This document shows positions 19,448 through 27,762 of a stretch of 64,000 nt of DNA, piece after piece. Position 1 is the first letter of the stretch; every line of letters starts with the position of its first letter. The translations under genes were made by a program, and so were the position numbers. The DNA is from Verrucomicrobiia bacterium. Its GTDB lineage: Bacteria; Verrucomicrobiota; Verrucomicrobiia; Palsa-1439. Below the pieces are notes generated by a model. It searched no databases and had not been told where the DNA came from. It saw only the letters and a list, made by a program, of their open reading frames with translations. The stretch spans positions 1 to 64,000 of the forward strand of contig DATLVI010000037.1 in assembly GCA_035577545.1 (NCBI GenBank), in the 5' to 3' direction.

Positions 19448-20911
19448 ATGAAACCATTACTGGCTCTCTTCCTCATAGTCGTATTGGGCGCATCCGTGTT
19501 TGCTGATCCGCAATTGACTTCGTGGGCCACCACAAATACCGCGCAATATGCCCGCATCCGCGCCACGACAGGCGCGACCCCGGTCACCACCTGGACAGGA
19601 CAGGCGTTGCCCGCGTATTCCGACGTACAGACGATCATGTACTCCACCAGCAACGTATACGTCTACGCGAGTGGGCTCGCCAGTTACATCATGGGCCCGT
19701 GGTATCTCAACGCGGCCAAGACAATGATCTTTCCCAATAAGCCGACCAACCAAAAAACGATCATGCGCTTCCCGCGTTTCCAGACGCCCGCGACCACCAC
19801 GCACACACTCACCCCGGGCGGCGCGATGGGGATGTATGTCACCGGGGTAGCCATGTTCAATATGCTGGATGGCTACGCCTACAACACCACGTCCGGCTCC
19901 GACCAACAGGGGATGATCGGCAGCGGCATCTGGGAACGCGACGCCGCGTTCGCCGAGCTTCCGACATTCGACCCGGCCAACGCGCACCAGCCAGGCAGCG
20001 GCCAGTATCACATGCACATCAACCCAATCGGGCTGCGCTACCAACTCGGTGACAACGCGACCTACACCGTCGCCAGCGATACCTACACCGAGAACACCAA
20101 CAACCTCCATCATTCGCCGATTATCGCCTGGGCCTTCGACGGCTATCCGATTTATGGCCCGTACGGTTATTCGGATGCCACGAACGCCGCGTCCGGCATT
20201 CGTCGCATGGTCTCCGGTTACATCAAACGCGACGGCTCCTATGGCACGTCGAACCTCAATGTTACCGGCCGAACAACCTTGCCCTATTGGGCGCAACTTT
20301 CGCAGAACCGCACGAACCTCACGTCCTCGCAATATGGCCCGAGCACGACAAAGACCGCCGACATGACCGGCTCCTTTGCGTTGGGCCGTTACGCGGAAGA
20401 CTACGATTACCTTGGCGACCTGCCGACGAACCTCACCGCCGGCGCACAGTGGGACCTTGACCGATACAACGGACGATTCTGCGTCACACCCGATTATCCC
20501 CAAGGGATGTATGTCTACTTCGTCACCATCAATACAAACGGTACTCCCGCTTACCCGTACCTCCTCGGTCGCCAATTCTACGGCGTCGTCAGCGGTGGGA
20601 CGGTCAGCAGCATCTCCCAAGCGGGCAGCATCACCGAATCGGTCACAACAAACTTCACGGGTGGCACAAACACGGCGTTAGTTGTTACCGGCATCAATGC
20701 CGCCAGTGACGTAACGCTTACCTGGAGCAGCGTACAAGGCGGCACCTACATTGTCGACGCGTCGACCGATCTGGTTAGTTGGGCCGAACTGAGTCCGTCC
20801 GTCACCGCCACGGGCATCACGTCGCAGAATACCGAAACGGCCGCCGCACAGACCTACGCGCAACGCTTTTATAAGGTGAAACTCTCTTCGATCGCATCGT
20901 TTGATCCGTGA
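19448..20911 (+). CDS. YHYH-domain secreted protein
   Basis: 487 residues with signal peptide MKPLLALFLIVVLGASVFA. The central region has GQYHMHINP (the place of the family's YHYH motif, here YHMH), then HHSPIIAWAFDGYPIYGPYGY, the most conserved stretch of YHYH proteins. The C-terminal 100 residues look like an Ig-like/immunodominant beta domain (GTYIVDASTDLVSW). The histidines suggest metal binding, but the biochemical role of the family is not established. The stop overlaps the GTG start of the next gene by four bases, so the YHYH protein and the MbnP-peroxidase are made together. Confidence 0.85.
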   Translation: MKPLLALFLIVVLGASVFADPQLTSWATTNTAQYARIRATTGATPVTTWTGQALPAYSDVQTIMYSTSNVYVYASGLASYIMGPWYLNAAKTMIFPNKPTNQKTIMRFPRFQTPATTTHTLTPGGAMGMYVTGVAMFNMLDGYAYNTTSGSDQQGMIGSGIWERDAAFAELPTFDPANAHQPGSGQYHMHINPIGLRYQLGDNATYTVASDTYTENTNNLHHSPIIAWAFDGYPIYGPYGYSDATNAASGIRRMVSGYIKRDGSYGTSNLNVTGRTTLPYWAQLSQNRTNLTSSQYGPSTTKTADMTGSFALGRYAEDYDYLGDLPTNLTAGAQWDLDRYNGRFCVTPDYPQGMYVYFVTINTNGTPAYPYLLGRQFYGVVSGGTVSSISQAGSITESVTTNFTGGTNTALVVTGINAASDVTLTWSSVQGGTYIVDASTDLVSWAELSPSVTATGITSQNTETAAAQTYAQRFYKVKLSSIASFDP

Positions 20912-22596
20912 ACAAGCCCATTATCATCGCGATCCTGTTTGTCGTGGCTGTCACCGTATGTGACGGCACGACTTTCGAGGTTCGCATCGAACCCCACGGT
21001 AGTTTGGCATGGACGACCGATTCGGCTCAGACCGTTACGGTAACGCGTCTGGCGTTTCTGCTTTCAGACTTCCGTCTGCAGCGCCGTGATGGGCGCTGGG
21101 TCGATCTACCGGGACAATTTGCGTTCATTGACCCGTTGCAGAACCGGTTGAGTTTCCATCTAGCGAACGTACCACCGGATTCCTATCAGCGCGTGGGTTT
21201 CACGGTTGGGCTCAACGAAAAGACAAACTACGGTGACCCGTCCCAATGGCCGGCCGATCATCCGCTCAATCCATTGATTAACGTCCTCCACTGGAGTTGG
21301 CAGGGTGGGTACGTCTTCTTTGCGCTGGAAGGTCACTACGACAAGGACGCCGGCTTCTCCCTTCACCTGGCAAAATCGCCGAATCAAACGTCGATCAATC
21401 TGGCTGCGTCTCTTGACCTGCAACAAGACGGTCAAATCGATATCGCGCTGGATGTGCATGGGTTGTTGAGATCAATTCATTTCGCGGCGGACGAGTCCGC
21501 CACCCACTCGCGGGAAGGTGATCCGCTCGCGGCGATGTTCCAGACCAATATTGCACGCTCCTTCTTCGTTCGTGCCGTTTCCGCACCGGAGGCGATGCCG
21601 ATTTCCGTCACCGTCAGGGCACTCATGGCCACAAACACCACTCCTTATCACTTCCGCGTACCCGCCGGATTTCCGATCCCATCGTTGCCCCGTGACAATC
21701 CGTTGACCGTGGAAGGCGTCACTCTCGGTGCACGGCTCTTTCACGAGAAACTGCTCGCGCGCGACAACACGCTCTCGTGCGCCTCGTGCCACAAGGAGAC
21801 GCAGGCATTCAGCGACAGCCCGCGTCGTTTCAGTAAGGGCGTAGACGAGCAGGAAGGCGTGCGCAACGCGATGCCGCTCTTCAACCTTGCATGGAAACGC
21901 GAGTTCTTCTGGGACGGTCGCGCATCGTCGCTTCGTCAACAGGTGCTCATGCCAATTCAAGATGCCAAAGAGATGCATCAACCGCTGGAAAAGATGGTGG
22001 AAAAACTCGCTGCCGCTCCCGGCTACACGGACCAGTTCGAGAAAGCCTTCGGTTCTCGTGAGGTCAGCGCGGATCGCGTAGCGCGCGCCCTCGAACAATT
22101 CGTCCTCACTTTGGAGTCCTCCGACTCCAAATTCGACCGCGCGCTGAAGGGAAGGGTGGAACTCAGCGAAAAAGAGAAGCGCGGCTTTGAACTGTTCATG
22201 ACGGAGTACGACCCGCGTCGCGGCCTGACGGGAGCCGATTGCTTTCACTGTCACGGCGGACCGTTGTTCTCCGATTTCCGTTTCACCAACAACGGCCTTG
22301 ATGCTGATTCCGCCGATACCGGTCGCGAACGCGTCACCGGAAATCGACTGGACAAGGGAAAGTTCGCCATCCCGTCCCTCCGCAATGTCGCGCTGACCGG
22401 TCCCTACATGCACGACGGACGTTTCCAGACGCTGGAAGAAGTGGTTGAGCACTACTGCACGGGCACGAAACGCAGTGCCACGCTCGACCCCAATCTCGCC
22501 AAACATCCCGACGGCGGCGTGCCGCTCGGCGCTGACGACAAAAAAGCCCTGGTTGCTTTCCTCAAGGCGCTCACCGAAGAATCGACGCAGCATTGA
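20908..22596 (+). CDS. MbnP-like domain fused to di-heme MauG/MbnH-type peroxidase
   Basis: 562 residues from a GTG start, with a signal peptide (MNKPIIIAILFVVAVTVCDG). Residues about 22-235 match the MbnP family pattern (LAFLLSDFRLQRRDG near 48, VGFTVGLNEKTN near 97, and HWSWQGGYVFFALEGHY near 128-144). Residues about 245-555 are a cytochrome c peroxidase/MauG-type enzyme with two haem sites, CASCHK near 291 and CFHCHG near 446, and conserved segments WDGRASSLRQQ and PSLRNVALTGPYMHDGRF. In known systems MbnH, a di-heme enzyme, oxidises a Trp of its partner MbnP to kynurenine, which then binds copper. Here both appear in one chain. Confidence 0.85.
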   Translation: MNKPIIIAILFVVAVTVCDGTTFEVRIEPHGSLAWTTDSAQTVTVTRLAFLLSDFRLQRRDGRWVDLPGQFAFIDPLQNRLSFHLANVPPDSYQRVGFTVGLNEKTNYGDPSQWPADHPLNPLINVLHWSWQGGYVFFALEGHYDKDAGFSLHLAKSPNQTSINLAASLDLQQDGQIDIALDVHGLLRSIHFAADESATHSREGDPLAAMFQTNIARSFFVRAVSAPEAMPISVTVRALMATNTTPYHFRVPAGFPIPSLPRDNPLTVEGVTLGARLFHEKLLARDNTLSCASCHKETQAFSDSPRRFSKGVDEQEGVRNAMPLFNLAWKREFFWDGRASSLRQQVLMPIQDAKEMHQPLEKMVEKLAAAPGYTDQFEKAFGSREVSADRVARALEQFVLTLESSDSKFDRALKGRVELSEKEKRGFELFMTEYDPRRGLTGADCFHCHGGPLFSDFRFTNNGLDADSADTGRERVTGNRLDKGKFAIPSLRNVALTGPYMHDGRFQTLEEVVEHYCTGTKRSATLDPNLAKHPDGGVPLGADDKKALVAFLKALTEESTQH

Positions 22597-22626
22597 CCGT
22601 GCTGGCGAGGTAGGGTGTTCCCACCA

Positions 22627-22741
22627 ATGGAAATGGACGAGGATCCCGAAGAGCGCCGGAAGCTCGAAGCGCATAGGTGAACTGAAGAAACTGCTTCTCG
22701 ATTACGCGAAGAGAATCACTGAGCGCAAAGCCGACAATTGA
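22627..22741 (+). pseudogene. Short charged reading frame, apparently frameshifted
   Basis: The ATG at 22627 gives MEMDEDPEERRKLEAHR and stops at 22680. In the next frame the sequence continues without break as IGELKKLLLDYAKRITERKADN. Both halves are charged, helical and join smoothly, as if one base had been gained or lost in a small coiled-coil gene. Could also be chance. Confidence 0.3.
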
Positions 22742-22786
22742 TGGTTAGCACCACCACAGCACCGTCGAACCGGCAACGCTGACGTA

Positions 22787-24649
22787 CTAGTGCTGGCGAA
22801 TTTCCTCGGCGATGTCCTTGTGCAAGGTGGCTTGGTCGGGTGTTTGTCCAGCGTTGTTCTTCAGGTGAGTATCCGCCCCCTTGGCGAGCAAGACGTTAAT
22901 TACTTCCTTGCGACCGTGGACGGCGGAAAGGTGCAGCGGCGTGTTACCGTCTCCGTCCCTGGCGTTGATATTTGCTCCTTTTGAGAGAAGGAGTGTGACT
23001 ATCTCTGGATGGCCGTCATTAGCCGCGGAACAGATCAAGCGGTCAAAGACTTCTTTGCTGGGGTGGCGCTTCTCGATAAGGACAGCCAAGGCGTCTCGGC
23101 GATTCCAGTTCTGTGCAACATCAAATACAGTACTGTCGCCTGAAAGATGAGCGCCTCGATCAAGAAGAAGTCTTACAACCTCTGCGTTTCCTCCCATGGC
23201 TGCCTCATCCAGAGGAGTGCCGTTAGGGTCCCAGCCCGGTAGCTTTGGCGGTTCGAGTTTGTTCACAAGTTTGGGATTCGCATTGAGCAATTCAGTCACA
23301 CGCTCTGCTTTCCCTATTCGAGCCGCTGTATAGATGTCCAGATCTGCACCCGCTGCAGCGAGAACATCTACGACATCCCACGCGATCCAAGCGTTGGCAG
23401 TTTGTATGGGCGTCCGTCTTTGCTTGTCCTTCACGTTTAGATCAGCGCCGTGCGTTATTAAAGCTCTTACAGCAGCCACATTATGCCAGCCGTTTTCACC
23501 TGCAAAATGCAGCGGAGTACTTCCATCTGTATCTTGAGCGTTTGGATCTGCACCTTTGGCCATCAAAAGCTCGACGAATTCTGCACCGCGAAGCTGATTG
23601 AGGACGGCATAATGCAGCGGGGTTCGACCATATTCGTCCGAGGCGTTCACATCGGCGCCATCTTTGAGAAGTTGCTCCACTTTGGCGGCTTGCCCGCTCG
23701 GTGACCCCACTTCATTCAATAATCCCTTATCCTTATCAGTCAATGGTATACGTTTTCTGGGTTTTGCCTTCGCTAAGGAGGGTGAATTTTTAGGTCTGGC
23801 TGACTGTTCATTGCGAGGTGCAGTGCTTTGTGGCGGGGTTAATTCCGTTGTATCCTTTGCTTTCCAATTGCCCGACTTCGATTGTAACTCGACGACCTGT
23901 ACGCCCGCTTTCGGCTGAAATACGAACTGTTGATCCGTGATATCCGCATTGAACTTCACGTTCTGAAACTCAAATCCTCCTGCTCTTACCAACGGTTCTC
24001 CTGAGCTGTTCTTTTCGACAAATCCCATCCTTTGTTCGATCTCGTACACGAATCCGTCTCTCTCACCGATAACCGCACGCGCTTCGCCATTAACAAATTG
24101 AAACTTCTCCAACAGGTCTTTCTTCAGAGCCGATTTCTTTAACGTGCCCTTCAAGGTATACATGGGTTGCCCCAGGATTTCCTCCGGGGGACCGACCGAG
24201 AAATCAAATGATTCACGAAGTTCATTTAAAGCGTCGGCAGAATTGACCGCCTGAAGGAGATTAACAGCCACACCTCCTTCCGCACGTTCTTCACGAGAAA
24301 CTTTGCTCAGATCGGCCTTAAGAACAGCCGAGGTTCCCCGCGCCGTGTTCTCCTGCCAAAGCACGCGGTCCTTTCCGACCACGATCAATACGCCGGTCGA
24401 TTCTCCAAACGCTTCCGTCTTCGCCTGGATGCGCACCAAGTCCGGTGATTTACACAGAACGGTGCCATCAGACGGTACGGTCATTCCAAATTCATTCGCA
24501 AGGTAATGAATGTCAGCCGACCAAGTCTTGTACTCGCGTGTCTTATTACGGGAAAATGCGATGATGTCTTCAGCCGTTTTGGGAGATTCAGCGTGGGCAC
24601 TCCATACGAGGCACGAACTAAGCGCTCCTAAAATGAGCGTTCGTTTCAT
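22787..24649 (-). CDS. Secreted LolA-like plus ankyrin-repeat protein
   Basis: 620 residues from the ATG at 24649 (MKRTLILGALSSCLVWSAHA, a signal peptide); the frame is open about 100 codons further upstream, but that extension has no protein-like character. Residues about 25-240 resemble the LolA/DUF2092 beta fold. A Lys/Pro/Ser linker follows, then from about 285 to the end at least seven ankyrin repeats (for example DEYGRTPLHYAVLNQ, DTDGSTPLHFAGENG, DGDGNTPLHLSAVHG). Its DNA is noticeably more AT-rich than the surroundings, hinting at acquisition. Probably a periplasmic protein-binding scaffold. Confidence 0.85.
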   Translation of the reverse strand: MKRTLILGALSSCLVWSAHAESPKTAEDIIAFSRNKTREYKTWSADIHYLANEFGMTVPSDGTVLCKSPDLVRIQAKTEAFGESTGVLIVVGKDRVLWQENTARGTSAVLKADLSKVSREERAEGGVAVNLLQAVNSADALNELRESFDFSVGPPEEILGQPMYTLKGTLKKSALKKDLLEKFQFVNGEARAVIGERDGFVYEIEQRMGFVEKNSSGEPLVRAGGFEFQNVKFNADITDQQFVFQPKAGVQVVELQSKSGNWKAKDTTELTPPQSTAPRNEQSARPKNSPSLAKAKPRKRIPLTDKDKGLLNEVGSPSGQAAKVEQLLKDGADVNASDEYGRTPLHYAVLNQLRGAEFVELLMAKGADPNAQDTDGSTPLHFAGENGWHNVAAVRALITHGADLNVKDKQRRTPIQTANAWIAWDVVDVLAAAGADLDIYTAARIGKAERVTELLNANPKLVNKLEPPKLPGWDPNGTPLDEAAMGGNAEVVRLLLDRGAHLSGDSTVFDVAQNWNRRDALAVLIEKRHPSKEVFDRLICSAANDGHPEIVTLLLSKGANINARDGDGNTPLHLSAVHGRKEVINVLLAKGADTHLKNNAGQTPDQATLHKDIAEEIRQH

Positions 24650-25023
24650 GCTGGGGATACTATCCGTCGGTATTGACTGACGCGATACAAAAAATGAATC
24701 CCGTGCCCTCCATGACCTGCAAAAGCAGGGACACGACCCAACGCAGCACTGACTTTCGCTCATTAATCGTCTAATCATTCCCCGTGCTGACGACGAACAC
24801 GCGCACGCTCTAAGCGACGCAGGCCATCTACCTGCGATCGCAGGATTGTCAACAGGCAACCCCCTATGGAACGGAAATACTCGATCAACGCGCGCAGATG
24901 ACCGACCTCGGACGGTTGCGGCACTCTGCGGCTTGCTGGAATTGCCTTGCCTTGACAAGCCCAGTTTCGTTAGGATGTGAGGGAAGAAGCGCAGCGTAAC
25001 TCGGGCAACCAGAGGGTCTGGAT
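24650..25023. other. Intergenic region with thrS remnant and palindrome
   Basis: 374 bases between the ankyrin and beta-helix genes. It holds a 14-base perfect palindrome CCTGCGATCGCAGG (24831-24844) and, 20 bases later, a degraded copy of the start of thrS (24865-24934). A TTGACA at 24952 may be part of the next gene's promoter, but I see no good -10 box at the right distance. Confidence 0.6.
24865..24934 (+). pseudogene. Decayed copy of the thrS 5' end
   Basis: About 70 bases match 27762-27832, the first codons of thrS, at roughly 90 percent: both start TATGGAACGGAAA and share GATCAACGCGCGCAGATGAC. A one-base loss after the fourth codon and several substitutions destroy the frame. Similarity stops abruptly at both sides. 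Confidence 0.85.
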
Positions 25024-27705
25024 ATGAGCATGAGTCGTGGGCGGTATGGGGTGGTCATTCTTCTTTCCGCGATGTGGGCGGCCACTGGCGCTTCCGCGCA
25101 GACCACCAATAACTGGGCGTCGGGTGTATCGGGCAAATGGGAGTTGGCGACGAATTGGACTGTCAACGTCGCGCCCAACATGAACTCGCTCGTGTTTATC
25201 ACCAGCGCGACCACAAAGACTGTCACCATCGATGCCACTACCGCCCTTTCCAACAGCACGATGACGGTCAGCAATCTGACGCTGTCCGCACCGTCAGGTT
25301 CAGTGAACAAGCTTTTACTGAGCGATCCCGGCACGAACAATCCATTCATCGCCCTCCAGGCGTGCACGATTAGCTCGGGCGGATTGCTCGTGGTTTCCAA
25401 CGCCGAAATGCGCGTGCAGTCCGTGAACGTCGCTGGACCGCTGAAGGATGATGGCGAAGTCGTGCTGATTTCTCCCAGCGCACGCCTGTTCGTCACCAAC
25501 TCCACCGGGATGTTCATTGGCAGTTCGGGCCAGGGTATTTTGACGATCTCCAATGGTCTTGTGACGACTTCAGGCACTGGGATCGGTCTGAACGTCGGCT
25601 CCGCCGGGACGTTAACTATTGTCAGCGGAACAAACCTTGTTTCGTTTGCTTCGGTCCTGCACGTTGGTAATAGCGGCGCATCCGGTACGGTGTGGGTGAC
25701 GGGTGGACGATTGGACGTGCCAGGTACGGCAACAACCTCGGTCCTCGGTTATTTCGGCGATGGCCGGATGACGGTTTCCAACGGCACGGTGAATATTCCG
25801 TATTTTGAGGTGACTCAAGAGGCTGCAGGCACATTGACATTGGCCGGTGGGACGATGACATCTTCGACGCGGTTCGATGTCGGTTTCTCGGCTGCGATTC
25901 CGAAGACCGGCACCGTCTGGATCACGGGCGGGACGTTGATCACGAGTAACGCTCCAACCACACTTGGCGCGGGCACTGCGGGCGGTAACGGTCGCCTCGT
26001 TCTCTCCAACGGAACCTGGTTGGCCGGCACCGTGAATATGGGACGCAATGCAGCTTGTCGGGGGACACTGACGGTCAACGGTGGCACGAATACCTTCTTC
26101 TCCACACTAACCATTGGTGATGAAACAAACTCAACGGGAGCCGTGTGGCTGACGGAACCCGGGCGCCTGGTGATCACGAATGCCGTGACGATTATCGCCG
26201 CGCGCGGTACAGGCCAGATGACGATCTCCAATGGAACTTTTCTAGGCAACGCGCTCAACCTCGCCACAAACGTTACGGCGACCGGCACGCTGACCGTTGC
26301 GGGCGGCACCAATGCCTTGATCGGACCGTTGAACGTCGGGGGACCGGGGGTCGGCGTGGTTTGGGTCACCGGCGGTCAACTCGTCATCACCAATTCGCCG
26401 GCCACGGTCGGCATCGGCAGCGGTTTGATCGTGGACGGCCGCGTTACGCTCACCAACGGCAGTTCCCTCGTCGTCAGCAACGTGCAAACGGTGATCGGCA
26501 ATGCCGGCAGCGGCAGCCTGACGGTTTTCGGCGGCTCGACGCTTTTCAATAGTTTGTTTGTGGGGCATCTGAACAATTCGTTCGGCACGATCACGTTTGC
26601 CGGCGGCACCAACCGCACCTTGGGAACCACCTTCATCGGTTTCAACGGTGGGCAAGGCACCGTCTGGGTGACGGGCGGACTTTTGAATGCTACCACCAAT
26701 TTCGCTGTCGAGGTCGGTGTGAGCGGCTCAGGCCAATTGATCCTCAGCAACGGAACGATGCGCGGTGGTCAAATCGCTGTCGGCGTCAATGTGGGCGGTA
26801 ACGGCACATTCACGATGACCGGCGGAACGCTGGACGGCCCTGCCGCACTGTCGGTGGCCAATAATTCGTTTGCGACCGGCACCGTGTGGGTCACCGGCGG
26901 CACGCTTGTGCTGACCAACAACATCATCGATAACGAGATCAGCGAAGGCGGCATCGGCGCGATGACGGTTTCCAACGGATCGATTTTTGCGCGCAACCTT
27001 TTTATCGGCTCAAGCGCCCTGAGCGCGGTGGGCCTCGGCACGCTGACGATGGCCGGTGGGAGCAACTCGGTTTACAACAGCATGATTCTCGGCAAATCCG
27101 CTTGTACGGCGACCGGCGTCGTCACCGTGGCCGGCGGCGCATTATTCGTGACCAACGCCACCCACACCGCCGTGCTCGATGTGCGCAGCGGCATCCTCCA
27201 GTTGGAATCCGGCACGCTAACGGTCGACAATCTGGTCATCACCAACGTCTGCGGCCGCTTGGTCAAGACCGGCGGCACGCTGTCGGCGACCACAACCAAC
27301 CTCGACCCGAACCTGAGCGCCGTCGGCGACGGAATTCCGAACGGCTGGAAACAGCAATATGGACTTGATCCCTTCGATCCCGATGTGGCCAACAAGGACC
27401 CGGACGGCGACGGCATGAACAACCTTCAAGAGTACCTGGCCGGCACCGACCCGACCAACAGCGCGTCAGCTTTGCTCATCACTTCCATTGTGACCACCGG
27501 CAACAATATCCGCGTCACGTGGACCACTGGCCCCGGCAAAACCAACGCGCTCGAACGCACTGCCGGTAACGCCGGCAATTTCGCGACGAACAGCTTCGCC
27601 GCCATCACCAACATCATCACCACTGGCGCCGCCACCAACTATCTCGACGCCGGCGCCGCGACGAACGGGCCGGCATTGTATTACCGCGTCCGCCTCGTAC
27701 CGTAG
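25024..27705 (+). CDS. Large secreted repeat (beta-helix) protein with calcium-binding segment
   Basis: 893 residues with signal peptide (VVILLSAMWAATGASAQ). The body repeats a block of about 74 residues (about 222 bases) built around GTVWVTGG, followed by L-ITN, MTVSNGT and GTLTVAGGTN; GTVWVTGG-like cores lie near 25687, 25912, 26135, 26355, 26660 and 26883. The pattern resembles autotransporter-type beta helices, but no outer-membrane barrel is present. Near residues 770-800 DPFDPDVANKDPDGDGMNNL is a thrombospondin type 3-like calcium-binding segment, common in large secreted verrucomicrobial proteins. A short Fn3/Ig-like end follows. Likely extracellular or surface attached. Confidence 0.78.
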   Translation: MSMSRGRYGVVILLSAMWAATGASAQTTNNWASGVSGKWELATNWTVNVAPNMNSLVFITSATTKTVTIDATTALSNSTMTVSNLTLSAPSGSVNKLLLSDPGTNNPFIALQACTISSGGLLVVSNAEMRVQSVNVAGPLKDDGEVVLISPSARLFVTNSTGMFIGSSGQGILTISNGLVTTSGTGIGLNVGSAGTLTIVSGTNLVSFASVLHVGNSGASGTVWVTGGRLDVPGTATTSVLGYFGDGRMTVSNGTVNIPYFEVTQEAAGTLTLAGGTMTSSTRFDVGFSAAIPKTGTVWITGGTLITSNAPTTLGAGTAGGNGRLVLSNGTWLAGTVNMGRNAACRGTLTVNGGTNTFFSTLTIGDETNSTGAVWLTEPGRLVITNAVTIIAARGTGQMTISNGTFLGNALNLATNVTATGTLTVAGGTNALIGPLNVGGPGVGVVWVTGGQLVITNSPATVGIGSGLIVDGRVTLTNGSSLVVSNVQTVIGNAGSGSLTVFGGSTLFNSLFVGHLNNSFGTITFAGGTNRTLGTTFIGFNGGQGTVWVTGGLLNATTNFAVEVGVSGSGQLILSNGTMRGGQIAVGVNVGGNGTFTMTGGTLDGPAALSVANNSFATGTVWVTGGTLVLTNNIIDNEISEGGIGAMTVSNGSIFARNLFIGSSALSAVGLGTLTMAGGSNSVYNSMILGKSACTATGVVTVAGGALFVTNATHTAVLDVRSGILQLESGTLTVDNLVITNVCGRLVKTGGTLSATTTNLDPNLSAVGDGIPNGWKQQYGLDPFDPDVANKDPDGDGMNNLQEYLAGTDPTNSASALLITSIVTTGNNIRVTWTTGPGKTNALERTAGNAGNFATNSFAAITNIITTGAATNYLDAGAATNGPALYYRVRLVP

Positions 27706-27720
27706 CGTCATGCACCGGCA

Positions 27721-27749
27721 TTGACTTTGTTGCCTTTGCGCCGTATTAA
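27721..27749 (+). promoter_or_regulatory. Predicted thrS promoter, leaving almost no leader
   Basis: TTGACT, a 17-base spacer, TATTAA. The -10 box ends 13 bases before the thrS ATG, so transcription would start within about seven bases of the start codon. No ribosome site is visible, which fits a leaderless or near-leaderless message. Confidence 0.5.
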
Positions 27750-27762
27750 ACTTCCGCTTCTT

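Noticed and set aside
19457-20620. Minus-strand frame of 387 codons opposite the YHYH gene
   Set aside because: The YHYH protein has a signal peptide and family motifs; the opposite frame has neither.
21472-22674. Minus-strand frame of 400 codons opposite the MbnP-peroxidase gene
   Set aside because: The haem motifs and overlap with the YHYH gene fix the coding strand as plus.
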